Assembly (NCBI GenBank): GCA_021648585.1
Contig: JAKISM010000008.1
Location: forward strand, 1 to 33,115
Length of the DNA stretch: 33,115 nt
Direction of reading: 5' to 3'
DNA from: Devosiaceae bacterium
Lineage (GTDB): Bacteria; Pseudomonadota; Alphaproteobacteria; Rhizobiales; Devosiaceae
In this document: positions 1 to 8,079 of the stretch, one piece after another
How positions within the stretch are numbered: the first letter of the stretch is position 1
How the letters are laid out: each line of letters opens with the position of its first letter
Program-made: the position numbers and the translations under genes
The notes under the pieces: generated by a model
What the model was told of the DNA's origin: nothing
Seen by the model: the letters and a program-made list of their open reading frames with translations, nothing else
The model's database searches: none

Positions 1-1120
1 TCCGCATATGGGATCGCTTACATTTTGCCGTATTTACTCAGGCAAGCTAGAGCAAGGCTCAATGGTTGAAAATACCGTTAAGGGCAAGCGTGAACGTGTT
101 GGTCGTATGTTTGAAATGCACTCAAATTCTCGTGAGCAAATTTCAGAAGCGTTTGCTGGTGATATTGTGGCAATCGTTGGTCTTAAAGACACAACAACAG
201 GTGACACTCTTTCAGTTGCTAGTTCGCCAGTTATTTTGGAGCGTATGGAATTTCCTGATCCAGTTATTGAGATTGCAGTTGAACCAAAAACTAAAGCTGA
301 CCAAGAGAAAATGGGCATTGCGCTAAATCGCTTGGCGGCAGAAGATCCTAGTTTTAGAGTTAAATCAGATGAAGAGAGCGGGCAGACAATTATTGCTGGC
401 ATGGGTGAATTGCATCTTGATATTTTGATTGATCGTATGAAGCGTGAATTTGGTGTTGAAGCAAATATTGGTCAACCTCAAGTTGCTTATCGTGAGACTA
501 TTACTCGCTCAACTGATATTGATTATACCCACAAAAAACAATCTGGTGGTTCTGGTCAGTTTGCTCGTGTTAAAATGACTATTGAGCCAAATGAAGTAGG
601 GATCGGTTTTACCTTTGAATCAAAAGTTGTTGGTGGTAATGTTCCAAAAGAATATATTCCGGGTGTTGAAAAAGGTATCAAGAGCGTAATGGGCGCTGGT
701 ATTTTAATCGGCTTCCCTATTATTGACGTAAAAGTAACGCTTAATGATGGTGCTTATCATGATGTTGATAGTTCGGTTCTGGCTTTTGAGATAGCTGGTC
801 GTGCAGGTTTTCGTGAAGCTTTAGCTCAAGCAGGGCCAAAAATACTTGAGCCTGTAATGAAGGTTGAAGTTGTAACGCCTGAAGACTATATGGGTGATGT
901 CATTGGTGATCTTAATTCACGCCGTGGACAAATTCAGGGCACTGAAAGCCGTGGTATTGCTCAAGTAATTAATGCGTATGTACCACTTGCCAATATGTTT
1001 GGTTATGTAAATAATTTGCGCTCCATGAGTCAGGGTCGCGCACAATATACTATGGTGTTTGATCACTATGAACAGGTACCCAAAGCGGTTGCCGTCGAAG
1101 TTATGGAAAAATATTCCTGA
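1..1120 (+). CDS. fusA: Elongation factor G, C-terminal part (5' end outside window)
   Basis: EF-G is the GTPase that drives tRNA-mRNA translocation on the ribosome and, with RRF, ribosome recycling. About 372 residues are present; the reading frame is open from base 2, so the gene continues off the left edge and the G domain is missing. What remains is domain II (SLTFCRIYSG near the start) through domains III-V, including GMGELHLDILIDRMKREF and the domain IV stretch LNDGAYHDVDSSVLAFEIAG. It ends in TGA 64 bases before tuf, the usual str-operon order (rpsL-rpsG-fusA-tuf). The 'PHMGSL' entry to domain II differs from the common 'PFVGSL', a minor variation. No frameshift is seen. Identity is secure; only the length is truncated by the window. 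Confidence 0.98.
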   Translation, partial: PHMGSLTFCRIYSGKLEQGSMVENTVKGKRERVGRMFEMHSNSREQISEAFAGDIVAIVGLKDTTTGDTLSVASSPVILERMEFPDPVIEIAVEPKTKADQEKMGIALNRLAAEDPSFRVKSDEESGQTIIAGMGELHLDILIDRMKREFGVEANIGQPQVAYRETITRSTDIDYTHKKQSGGSGQFARVKMTIEPNEVGIGFTFESKVVGGNVPKEYIPGVEKGIKSVMGAGILIGFPIIDVKVTLNDGAYHDVDSSVLAFEIAGRAGFREALAQAGPKILEPVMKVEVVTPEDYMGDVIGDLNSRRGQIQGTESRGIAQVINAYVPLANMFGYVNNLRSMSQGRAQYTMVFDHYEQVPKAVAVEVMEKYS

Positions 1121-1184
1121 TTTTGAATAAATTAATTAGATTAGAAGGTTGGCTCTTAGAGCTAATGAAAACGGAGAAAGAAAA

Positions 1185-2375
1185 ATGGCTAAAGAAAAAT
1201 TTGATCGCAGTAAGCCACACTGTAACGTCGGTACAATTGGTCACGTTGATCATGGTAAAACAACTCTAACTGCTGCTATTTCTAAGGTTTTAGCTGAAGC
1301 AAGTGGTGGCGTAGCAACTGCATTTGACGAAATTGATAAAGCTCCTGAGGAAAAAGCTCGTGGCATTACAATTTCAACTGCTCACGTTGAATATGAAACA
1401 GAAAATCGTCACTATGCGCACGTTGATTGTCCTGGTCACGCCGATTATGTAAAAAATATGATTACTGGTGCAGCGCAAATGGATGGTGGTATCCTTGTTG
1501 TATCAGCAGCTGATGGCCCAATGCCTCAAACCCGTGAGCATATCTTGTTGGCGAAACAGGTTGGTGTTCCAGCTATGGTAGTGTTCCTAAATAAAGTTGA
1601 TCAAGTAGATGACGAAGAGCTACTTGAGCTTGTTGAAATGGAAATTCGTGAATTGCTTGATATGTATGATTTCCCAGGTGACGATATTCCAATCATTCGT
1701 GGCTCAGCTCTTGCGGCTGTTGAAGGTCGTGATGACGAAATTGGCAAAAACGCAATTCTTGAACTAATGAAAGCAGTTGATGAATATATTCCACAACCTG
1801 CTCGTCCAATTGATAAACCGTTCCTAATGCCGATTGAAGATGTTTTCTCAATCTCAGGTCGTGGTACAGTTGTTACTGGTCGTGTTGAGCGTGGTGTTAT
1901 TAACGTTGGTGATGAAATTGAAATCGTTGGCATTAAAGAAACACAAAAAACAACCTGTACTGGTGTTGAAATGTTCCGCAAGCTGCTCGATAGAGGTGAA
2001 GCTGGTGATAATATTGGTGCGCTTATTCGTGGTATTGATCGTGAGCAAGTTGAACGTGGTCAAGTGCTTTGTGCACCGGGATCAGTTAATCCGCACACAA
2101 AATTCATTGCAGAAGCTTATATTTTGACAAAAAATGAAGGTGGTCGTCATACTCCATTCTTCACAAATTATCGCCCACAATTTTACTTCCGTACAACAGA
2201 CGTTACAGGTGTTGTAACTCTTAAAGACGGTGTGGAAATGGTTATGCCGGGTGATAATGTTGAAATTAATGTTGAACTTATCGTTCCAATCGCCATGGAA
2301 GAGAAACTACGTTTCGCTATTCGTGAAGGCGGAAGAACAGTTGGTTCAGGTGTTGTTGCTAAAATCGTTGATTAA
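1185..2375 (+). CDS. tuf: Elongation factor Tu
   Basis: EF-Tu carries aminoacyl-tRNA to the ribosomal A site as a GTP complex. The 396-residue protein is full length. GTP-binding motifs are GHVDHGKT (residues 19-26), DCPGH (81-85) and NKVD (136-139), followed by beta-barrel domains II and III ending AIREGGRTVGSGVVAKIVD. The frame is open upstream to an ATG at 1149, but the family starts MAKEKF and a GGAG sits at 1173-1176, so the ATG at 1185 is chosen. It follows fusA by 64 bases and precedes rpsJ by 69 bases, a gap that holds a hairpin. Many alphaproteobacteria carry a second tuf copy elsewhere; none is visible here. NKVDQ rather than NKCDM is a feature common in rhizobial EF-Tu. Confidence 0.98.
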   Translation: MAKEKFDRSKPHCNVGTIGHVDHGKTTLTAAISKVLAEASGGVATAFDEIDKAPEEKARGITISTAHVEYETENRHYAHVDCPGHADYVKNMITGAAQMDGGILVVSAADGPMPQTREHILLAKQVGVPAMVVFLNKVDQVDDEELLELVEMEIRELLDMYDFPGDDIPIIRGSALAAVEGRDDEIGKNAILELMKAVDEYIPQPARPIDKPFLMPIEDVFSISGRGTVVTGRVERGVINVGDEIEIVGIKETQKTTCTGVEMFRKLLDRGEAGDNIGALIRGIDREQVERGQVLCAPGSVNPHTKFIAEAYILTKNEGGRHTPFFTNYRPQFYFRTTDVTGVVTLKDGVEMVMPGDNVEINVELIVPIAMEEKLRFAIREGGRTVGSGVVAKIVD

Positions 2376-2394
2376 GTGAATAGTTAGATATTTT

Positions 2395-2418
2395 GATGTG
2401 GCGCATAAGTGCCGCATC
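2395..2418 (+). promoter_or_regulatory. Hairpin between tuf and rpsJ
   Basis: GATGTGGCGC (2395-2404) pairs with GTGCCGCATC (2409-2418) over ten positions, two of them G-T wobbles, around an ATAA loop. The following bases (ACTTT) are too poor in T for a convincing intrinsic terminator. The position, between the str and S10 parts of the superoperon and about 26 bases before rpsJ, fits an attenuator, a processing site or a protein-binding leader structure. Which of these is unknown. Confidence 0.45.
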
Positions 2419-2444
2419 ACTTTAACAGTTAGAAAAGAAGACAG

Positions 2445-2753
2445 ATGAATTCTCAAAACATTCGCATAAGGCTTAAAGCGTTTGACCATCGTGTGCTAGA
2501 TAGCTCAACACGTGAAATCGTCAATACGGCGAAGCGTACAGGTGCTCAAGTTCGTGGTCCAATTCCATTGCCAACGAGAATTGACAAATATACCGTCAAT
2601 CGCTCACCGCACGTGAATAAGAAAAGTCGTGAACAATTTGAAATTCGCACACATAAGAGGCTTTTGGATATTATTGATCCAACACCGCAAACTGTTGATG
2701 CACTTATGAAACTAGATCTTGCCTCTGGTGTAGATGTAGAAATTAAACTTTAG
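2445..2753 (+). CDS. rpsJ: 30S ribosomal protein S10
   Basis: S10 is a 30S head protein and, as NusE, a partner of NusB in antitermination complexes. The 102 residues match the family length from end to end, with IRIRLKAFDHRVLD at the N-terminus, TGAQVRGPIPLPTRIDKYTV around residues 33-52 and the loop SPHVNKKSREQFEIRTHKR. The ATG follows an AGAAAAGAAG purine stretch. It opens the S10 gene group; the 106-base gap to rplC is unusually long for this cluster and contains a second possible leader hairpin. Confidence 0.98.
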   Translation: MNSQNIRIRLKAFDHRVLDSSTREIVNTAKRTGAQVRGPIPLPTRIDKYTVNRSPHVNKKSREQFEIRTHKRLLDIIDPTPQTVDALMKLDLASGVDVEIKL

Positions 2754-2791
2754 GCATTTGCTTCTTGGTTTTTCCTTGAAGTAGAAAATGC
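2754..2791 (+). promoter_or_regulatory. Inverted repeat between rpsJ and rplC
   Basis: Immediately after the rpsJ stop codon, GCATTT (2754-2759) can pair with AAATGC (2786-2791), and inside it CTTC (2761-2764) with GAAG (2778-2781). The loop is T-rich. No terminal T run follows. It could act as a leader structure for rplC-rplD (in gammaproteobacteria L4 controls S10 operon leaders), but that link is inference only. Confidence 0.3.
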
Positions 2792-2859
2792 AAAAATTAT
2801 AACAAGAGAATGGTTTTATTACTAAAATTATCTCTTAAGCTTGAAAGAAGGTAGAAGTG

Positions 2860-3615
2860 ATGCGCTCTGGATTGATCGCTCAGAAGCTGGGAATGACCCG
2901 CATATTTAACGAGGACGGAACTCTTATTCCTGTCACCGTTTTGGGTCTGCAAAACTGCCAAGTGGTAGCTCAGCGAACTGTAGATAAAGATGGCTATACC
3001 GCTTTGCAACTTGGAGCTGGTGCCGCAAAAGTTAAGAACACACCAAAAGCTCAGCGTGGGCAATTTGCAGTGGCTAAAGTTGAGCCAAAGCGCCACGTTG
3101 GTGAATTTCGTGTTAGTGCTGAAAACCTTATTGAAGTTGGATCATCTATGCTTGCTGATCATTTTAAAGAAGGTCAGTTAGTTGATGTAACGGGCACGTC
3201 GATTGGTAAGGGTTTTGCTGGCGCAATGAAACGTCACAATTTTAGCGGACTTCGTGCAACTCACGGTGTTTCAATCTCTCACAGATCGCATGGCTCAACT
3301 GGTAACTCACAAGATCCGGGTAAAGTTTTCAAAGGTAAGAAAATGGCTGGTCACATGGGTGATGAGCGGGTAACTACGCAAAATGTTGAAGTCGTTAAAA
3401 CCGATGTTGAACGTGGTCTTATCATGGTTAAAGGTTCTGTTCCGGGATCAAAAGGTGGTTGGATTAGAGTTCAAGACGCTGTGAAAAAGCCAAGTCCAAA
3501 AGATGTTGCATTTCCGGGTTCTTTCAAAGCTCCTGAAGTTAAAGCAGAAGCTGCTCCTAAAGAAGCTCCTAAAGAAACTGTTACAAATGAAGCTGTTGAT
3601 GGAGGGCAAGAATAA
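2860..3615 (+). CDS. rplC: 50S ribosomal protein L3
   Basis: L3 binds 23S rRNA early in 50S assembly and reaches towards the peptidyl-transferase centre. The protein has 251 residues: an L3 core beginning MRSGLIAQKLGMTRIF, the extended loop ATHGVSISHRSHGSTG, and GKKMAGHMGDERVTTQN. After about residue 220 there is an Ala/Lys/Glu-rich tail of some 30 residues (repeats of APKEAPKE) beyond the E. coli-length protein; such tails occur in alphaproteobacterial L3. A GTG lies one codon upstream (2857), but the ATG at 2860 with AAGAAGG at 2845-2851 gives the family start. Its TAA overlaps the rplD ATG by one base, implying translational coupling. Confidence 0.97.
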   Translation: MRSGLIAQKLGMTRIFNEDGTLIPVTVLGLQNCQVVAQRTVDKDGYTALQLGAGAAKVKNTPKAQRGQFAVAKVEPKRHVGEFRVSAENLIEVGSSMLADHFKEGQLVDVTGTSIGKGFAGAMKRHNFSGLRATHGVSISHRSHGSTGNSQDPGKVFKGKKMAGHMGDERVTTQNVEVVKTDVERGLIMVKGSVPGSKGGWIRVQDAVKKPSPKDVAFPGSFKAPEVKAEAAPKEAPKETVTNEAVDGGQE

Positions 3616-4235
3616 TGGAACTTAAAGTTACAACTCTTAGCGGCAAAGCTTCTGGTAAAATTGATTTGAATGAGAAATTGTTTGGTCTTGAGCCTAGACA
3701 AGATATTCTTCAACGTATGGTTCGTTATCAATTAGCAAAACGCCAAGCTGGTACGCACGATGTTAAGAACCGCTCAGAAATCCGTGGTTCAATGAGAAAA
3801 TTTGTACCGCAAAAAGGGTCGGGCGGCGCACGTCACTCAACCAGAAAAGCTAATCTTTTTAGAGGTGGTGGCCGTGCTTTTGGTCCAACCCCAAGATCAC
3901 ATGCTTTTGTTCTACCGAAAAAAGTCCGTGCATTAGCGCTAAAACATGCGCTTAGTGCAAAGGCAAAAGCTGGAGAGTTAATCATACTTGATAAAGCAGA
4001 AGCAAAAGACGCTAAAACTTCTAGCGCAAGAAAATTATTTGAAACTCTTGGTTTGAGCAATGCTCTTATTATTGATGGTGCAGAACTAAATAAGAATTTC
4101 TCCCTTGGTGCGCAAAACGTACCGATGATCGATGTTCTTCCAGTTCAGGGTATTAATGTTTATGATATTTTACGTCGTAATAAGCTTGTTTTAACTAAAG
4201 CTGCGATTGAAGCTTTGGAGGCACGACTAGCATGA
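3615..4235 (+). CDS. rplD: 50S ribosomal protein L4
   Basis: L4 is an exit-tunnel protein of the 50S subunit and in some bacteria represses its own S10 operon. The 206 residues cover the family: RQDILQRMVRYQLAKRQAGT near the N-terminus, the basic tunnel loop around residues 55-95 (KFVPQKGSGGARHSTRKANL then FRGGGRAFGPTPR), and the C-terminal VYDILRRNKLVLTKAAIEAL. It is coupled at both ends: its ATG shares a base with the rplC stop, and its TGA lies inside the rplW ATGA (4-base overlap). Confidence 0.98.
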   Translation: MELKVTTLSGKASGKIDLNEKLFGLEPRQDILQRMVRYQLAKRQAGTHDVKNRSEIRGSMRKFVPQKGSGGARHSTRKANLFRGGGRAFGPTPRSHAFVLPKKVRALALKHALSAKAKAGELIILDKAEAKDAKTSSARKLFETLGLSNALIIDGAELNKNFSLGAQNVPMIDVLPVQGINVYDILRRNKLVLTKAAIEALEARLA

Positions 4236-4525
4236 GTAAAACCTCAAATTACGACATTATCCGCAACCCAGTTGTTACAGAAAAATCAACCATTGCTTCT
4301 GAAAATAACCAAGTAGTGTTTGATGTAGCAATCGATGCAACTAAGCCACAAATTAAAAAGGCTGTTGAAGCATTGTTTTCTGTTAAGGTAAAATCAGTAA
4401 ATACAAATATTCGCAAAGGCAAAACGAAGCGTTTTCGTGGAATTAAAGGCCGTCGAATTGATGTTAAAAAAGCAATAGTCACTCTTGTTGATGGTCAACA
4501 TATCGACATTGCGACAGGTCTATAG
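4232..4525 (+). CDS. rplW: 50S ribosomal protein L23
   Basis: L23 sits at the tunnel exit and docks trigger factor and SRP. The 97 residues include the family hallmarks YDIIRNPVVTEKSTIASE at the N-terminus and the VKVKSVNTNIRKGKTKRFRG loop around residues 50-70. It overlaps rplD by four bases and is followed after 14 bases by rplB, whose Shine-Dalgarno GAGGAA lies in that gap. Nothing unusual is seen. Confidence 0.98.
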   Translation: MSKTSNYDIIRNPVVTEKSTIASENNQVVFDVAIDATKPQIKKAVEALFSVKVKSVNTNIRKGKTKRFRGIKGRRIDVKKAIVTLVDGQHIDIATGL

Positions 4526-4539
4526 GCGAGGAATAGATA

Positions 4540-5382
4540 ATGGCATTAAAGCAATATAATCCAACTTCGCCAGGTAGGCGCGCTCTTATCGGTATTGACC
4601 GTTCAGAGCTTCATAATGGCAAGCCAGTCAAGAAATTGACAGAAGGTCTCAGCAAATCAGGTGGTCGCAATAATAGAGGTCGCATTACATCACGTCGTCG
4701 TGGTGGCGGTCATAAGCGCACATATCGTTTGATTGATTTTAAGCGCACAAAATATGATGTGATAGGCACTGTTGAGCGAATTGAATATGATCCAAACCGC
4801 ACAGCTTTCATTGCACTAATTACTTATGATGATGGTGAGCAAGCATATATTGTGGCACCTCAACGTCTTGGGGCAGGGGATAAAGTTATCTCTTCTCGTG
4901 ATGCTGTTGACGTTAAGCCAGGCAATACTATGCCGCTTGAAAGAATGCCAGTTGGAACAATCGTTCATAATATTGAGATGAAACCGGGCAAAGGGGCACA
5001 GGTTGCTCGCTCAGCTGGTGCTTATGCACAATATGTTGGTCGTGATCAGGGTTGGGCAACTTTGCGTCTTAATTCTGGTGAGCAACGTAAAGTTCATGGA
5101 ACTTGTCTTGCAACTGTTGGTGCAGTCTCAAATCCAGATCACTCGAACACCAATCTTGGTAAAGCTGGCCGTAATCGCTGGCTCGGCAGACGCCCATCAG
5201 TTCGTGGTGTTGCCATGAACCCAGTAGATCACCCGCATGGTGGTGGTGAAGGGCGTACTTCTGGTGGTCGTCACCCAGTTTCTCCTTGGGGTCAGCCAAC
5301 TAAGGGTAAGAGAACTCGTAGTAATAAATCAACCGATCAATTTATTGTTCGCTCCCGTCACGCTAAGAAGAAGGGCAGATAG
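4540..5382 (+). CDS. rplB: 50S ribosomal protein L2
   Basis: L2 is needed for subunit joining and for peptidyl-transferase activity. The 280-residue protein is full length, with the RNA-binding GGRNNRGRITSRRRGGGHKR near residues 41-60, the SH3-like middle (YDPNRTAFIALITYDDGEQA) and the highly conserved C-terminal AMNPVDHPHGGGEGRTSGGR containing the His implicated in activity. The ATG at 4540 follows GAGGAA at 4528-4533. Three bases separate it from rpsS, whose Shine-Dalgarno sequence (AAGGGC) lies within the last rplB codons. Confidence 0.98.
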   Translation: MALKQYNPTSPGRRALIGIDRSELHNGKPVKKLTEGLSKSGGRNNRGRITSRRRGGGHKRTYRLIDFKRTKYDVIGTVERIEYDPNRTAFIALITYDDGEQAYIVAPQRLGAGDKVISSRDAVDVKPGNTMPLERMPVGTIVHNIEMKPGKGAQVARSAGAYAQYVGRDQGWATLRLNSGEQRKVHGTCLATVGAVSNPDHSNTNLGKAGRNRWLGRRPSVRGVAMNPVDHPHGGGEGRTSGGRHPVSPWGQPTKGKRTRSNKSTDQFIVRSRHAKKKGR

Positions 5383-5385
5383 AAT

Positions 5386-5664
5386 ATGACTCGCTCTGTT
5401 TGGAAAGGCCCATTTGTTGATGGGTATTTATTAAAAAAAGCCGAAAAAAGCCGTGAAAGCGGCCGCAATGAGGTTATTAAAATTTGGTCACGTCGCTCAA
5501 CGATTTTGCCTCAATTTGTAGGTCTAACATTTGGCGTTTATAATGGCAGAAAACATATCCCTGTAAATATTTCAGAAGATATGATTGGTCATAAGTTTGG
5601 TGAATTTGCACCAACTCGTACCTTTTATGGTCATACGGCTGACAAGAAGGTTAAGAGGGTTTAA
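5386..5664 (+). CDS. rpsS: 30S ribosomal protein S19
   Basis: S19 forms a complex with S13 in the 30S head near the A-site tRNA. The 92 residues match the family: MTRSVWKGPFVDGYLLKKAE at the start, then IKIWSRRSTILPQFVGLTF and VYNGRKHIPVNISEDMIGHK, ending FAPTRTFYGHTADKKVKRV. The gene is packed between rplB (3-base gap) and rplV (2-base gap), so reinitiation or coupling is likely. Confidence 0.98.
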   Translation: MTRSVWKGPFVDGYLLKKAEKSRESGRNEVIKIWSRRSTILPQFVGLTFGVYNGRKHIPVNISEDMIGHKFGEFAPTRTFYGHTADKKVKRV

Positions 5665-5666
5665 TC

Positions 5667-6047
5667 ATGAGCAAACCAAAAACATTACGTGCCCTAAAAG
5701 ATAATGAAGCAAAAGCGGTTTTGCGCTCAGTTCGCACATCCCCGCAAAAGCTTAATCTTGTAGCTCAGCAAATTCGTGGTTTAAAAGTTCAAAAAGCATT
5801 AGATGATCTTTCATTCTCACCAAAGCGAATTGCAGGAGCGGTTAGAAAGACATTAGAGAGTGCCATTGCTAACGCTGAAAATAATCATAACCTTGAACTA
5901 GATGCTTTGGTAGTTGCTGAAGCCTATGTCGGAAATTCTTTGGTAATGAAACGTTTTCGTGCACGTGGTCGTGGTAAATCAGCACAAGTTCAAAAACCTT
6001 TTGCGCACTTAACTATTGTTGTGCGTGAAGTTGAGGAGACCGTATAA
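5667..6047 (+). CDS. rplV: 50S ribosomal protein L22
   Basis: L22 lines the peptide exit tunnel with a long beta-hairpin. The 126 residues contain the family core SPQKLNLVAQQIRGLKVQKA near residues 25-44 and the hairpin around MKRFRARGRGKSAQVQKPFA (residues 92-111). The start lies two bases after rpsS with an AGAGGG inside the rpsS tail as ribosome-binding site. Its TAA overlaps the ATG of rpsC by one base. Macrolide resistance in other bacteria maps to this hairpin; no obvious change is seen here. Confidence 0.98.
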   Translation: MSKPKTLRALKDNEAKAVLRSVRTSPQKLNLVAQQIRGLKVQKALDDLSFSPKRIAGAVRKTLESAIANAENNHNLELDALVVAEAYVGNSLVMKRFRARGRGKSAQVQKPFAHLTIVVREVEETV

Positions 6048-6763
6048 TGGGTCAGAAGATAAATCCAATTGGCTTGCGCCTCGGTATTAATCGCACATGG
6101 GAATCTCGTTGGTTCGCCAATAAGGGTGAATATGGTGCATTGTTGCAAGAGGATCTTAAAATCCGCAAAATGCTCAAAAAAGAGCTAAAGCAAGCAGGAG
6201 TTTCAAAGATTACTATTGAGCGCCCACACCGTAAATGTCGTGTATTTATTCATACTGCACGCCCCGGTATTGTTATTGGCAAAAAGGGCGCTGATATTGA
6301 AAAGCTAAAGGGCAAAGTTAAGGAATTTACTGAAAGCGATGTTAATATTAATATTGTTGAAGTCCGTAAGCCTGAAGTTGATGCTAACCTTGTTGCGCAA
6401 GGTATTGCACAACAGCTTGAACGCCGTGTGGCATTTCGTCGTGCAATGAAGCGAGCAGTGCAAACAGCAATGCGTATGGGTGCTGGTGGTATTCGTGTTA
6501 ATGTTGCAGGTCGCTTAGGTGGAACAGATATTGCTCGTACAGAATGGTATCGTGAGGGTAGAGTTCCTCTTCATACTTTGCGTGCTGATATTGATTATGG
6601 CGTTGCAGAAGCAGATACAACTTATGGTATTATTGGTATCAAAGTTTGGATTTATAAAGGTGATGTAATGGAACATGACCCTTCAGCTCACGAGCGTCGT
6701 GCAAGCGAAGCAGGTGGTCCTGGTCAAAAACAACAACGTCGCCAAGATACGGCCAAAAGATAG
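6047..6763 (+). CDS. rpsC: 30S ribosomal protein S3
   Basis: S3 lies at the mRNA entry channel and helps unwind mRNA structure. The 238 residues hold the N-terminal MGQKINPIGLRLGINRTWES, a KH domain with PGIVIGKKGADIEKLK around residues 74-89, and the C-terminal RLGGTDIARTEWYREGRVPL characteristic of the family. The last roughly 25 residues are polar and Gln/Arg-rich, a variable tail. GAGGAG at 6033-6038 provides the ribosome-binding site, inside the end of rplV. Confidence 0.98.
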   Translation: MGQKINPIGLRLGINRTWESRWFANKGEYGALLQEDLKIRKMLKKELKQAGVSKITIERPHRKCRVFIHTARPGIVIGKKGADIEKLKGKVKEFTESDVNINIVEVRKPEVDANLVAQGIAQQLERRVAFRRAMKRAVQTAMRMGAGGIRVNVAGRLGGTDIARTEWYREGRVPLHTLRADIDYGVAEADTTYGIIGIKVWIYKGDVMEHDPSAHERRASEAGGPGQKQQRRQDTAKR

Positions 6764-6776
6764 GAATAGGTGAAAT

Positions 6777-7190
6777 ATGTTACAACCAAAACGCACTAAA
6801 TTCCGTAAAGCCCATAAAGGGCGCATTCATGGGGTTGCCAAAGGTGGTTATACGCTAACTTTTGGTCAGTTTGGACTTAAAGCACTCGAGCCTGAGCGTA
6901 TTACGGCTCGTCAAATTGAGGCAGCACGTCGTGCAATGACACGTCATATGAAACGTGCTGGTCGTGTGTGGATTAGGGTTTTTCCTGATGTGCCAGTTTC
7001 AAAGAAGCCTACAGAAGTTCGTATGGGTAAAGGTAAGGGGTCTGTTGAATATTGGGCGGCTCGAGTTCATCCCGGACGAGTAATGTTTGAATTAGACGGT
7101 GTTAGCGAAGAAGTAGCTCGTGAAGCACTAAGACTTGCAGCAATGAAGCTGCCAATTAAAACGCGGTTTGTTAGCCGCATTGCCGATTAA
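6777..7190 (+). CDS. rplP: 50S ribosomal protein L16
   Basis: L16 binds near the A-site tRNA elbow and is required late in 50S assembly. The 137 residues match the family from MLQPKRTKFRKAHKGRIHG to the C-terminus; VRMGKGKGSVEYWAARVHPG (around residues 80-99) is the diagnostic central motif. It starts 13 bases after rpsC and is followed 12 bases later by rpmC. Confidence 0.98.
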   Translation: MLQPKRTKFRKAHKGRIHGVAKGGYTLTFGQFGLKALEPERITARQIEAARRAMTRHMKRAGRVWIRVFPDVPVSKKPTEVRMGKGKGSVEYWAARVHPGRVMFELDGVSEEVAREALRLAAMKLPIKTRFVSRIAD

Positions 7191-7202
7191 GGGGCTTAAA
7201 AG

Positions 7203-7406
7203 ATGAAAGCCAGTGACGTAAGAGCTAAAACTATTGATGAGCTCAAAGACACATTAGTTGCACTAAAGAAAGAGCAGTTTAACTTGCGCTTTCAAAGAGC
7301 AACACAACAATTAGAATCAACTTCTCGGGTTAGAGAAGTGCGTCGTGATATTGCACGTGTAAAGACGGTGCTTGCTGAACAAAGCAAAAGCTTAGAAACG
7401 AGTTAA
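7203..7406 (+). CDS. rpmC: 50S ribosomal protein L29
   Basis: L29 is a small two-helix protein near the tunnel exit beside L23. The 67 residues show the family pattern: an N-terminal helix ending in LKKEQFNLRFQRATQQLEST, then VREVRRDIARVKTVLAEQ. AAGGGG at the end of rplP acts as ribosome-binding site. A three-base gap leads to rpsQ, the standard order L16-L29-S17. Confidence 0.97.
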   Translation: MKASDVRAKTIDELKDTLVALKKEQFNLRFQRATQQLESTSRVREVRRDIARVKTVLAEQSKSLETS

Positions 7407-7409
7407 GAT

Positions 7410-7643
7410 ATGCCAAAACGAATTTTACACGGAACAGTAGTTTCGGACAAAAATGAAAAAACAATCGTGGTACGAGTAGAGCGTCGCTTTACTCACCCAC
7501 TATTAAAGAAAACGGTTCGCCGTTCCAAGAAGTACCATGCGCACGATGAATCAAATGCGATTAAAACTGGCGAAATGGTGTCTATTCAGGAATGTGTTCC
7601 GATTTCAAAGAATAAGCGCTGGAGAGTTATCTCTACAGCTTAA
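7410..7643 (+). CDS. rpsQ: 30S ribosomal protein S17
   Basis: S17 is a primary 16S rRNA binder with an OB fold. The 77-residue protein has the family motif GTVVSDKNEKTIVVRVERRF at residues 8-27 and the loop KKYHAHDESNAIKTGEMVSI, ending SKNKRWRVI. It closes the S10 group; the following 66-base gap to rplN coincides with the S10/spc operon boundary known in enterobacteria and contains a short imperfect hairpin (GCGG at 7662-7665 with CCGC at 7683-7686). Confidence 0.98.
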   Translation: MPKRILHGTVVSDKNEKTIVVRVERRFTHPLLKKTVRRSKKYHAHDESNAIKTGEMVSIQECVPISKNKRWRVISTA

Positions 7644-7709
7644 TGAGTAATAATTTAGGTCGCGGTAAATCATAGTGATAATCCGCAATTAATAAAGGGC
7701 ATCAAGAAA

Positions 7710-8078
7710 ATGATTCAGATGCAAACAAATTTAGAGATAGCCGATAATTCAGGCGCTCGTCGTGTAATGTGCATCAAGGTGCTAGGCGGTTCACACCGTA
7801 AATATGCATCTGTTGGTGATATTATTGTGGTATCCATCAAAGACGCTATTCCACGTGGAAAAGTGAAAAAAGGTCAAGTGATGAAAGCTGTTGTGGTTCG
7901 CACCGCTTTTGAAATTCGTCGCAATGATGGTACTGTAATTCGCTTTGATAAAAATGCAGCAGTTTTGATAAATGCTAACCAAGAGCCTATTGGCACTCGT
8001 ATTTTTGGCCCAGTGCCACGTGAATTGCGTGCAAAGAAGCATATGAAAATTATTTCTCTTGCGCCGGAGGTGCTATAA
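7710..8078 (+). CDS. rplN: 50S ribosomal protein L14
   Basis: L14 contacts the 30S subunit at an intersubunit bridge and binds the silencing factor RsfS. The 122 residues match exactly, from MIQMQTNLEIADNSGARRVM through VVVRTAFEIRRNDGTVIRFD to GTRIFGPVPRELR near the C-terminus. It begins the spc-type gene group after a 66-base gap. One base separates its stop from the rplX start. Confidence 0.98.
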   Translation: MIQMQTNLEIADNSGARRVMCIKVLGGSHRKYASVGDIIVVSIKDAIPRGKVKKGQVMKAVVVRTAFEIRRNDGTVIRFDKNAAVLINANQEPIGTRIFGPVPRELRAKKHMKIISLAPEVL

Positions 8079-8079
8079 A

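Noticed and set aside
1149..1184. Longer tuf start giving 12 extra residues
   Set aside because: EF-Tu begins MAKEKF across the family and GGAG at 1173-1176 serves the ATG at 1185.
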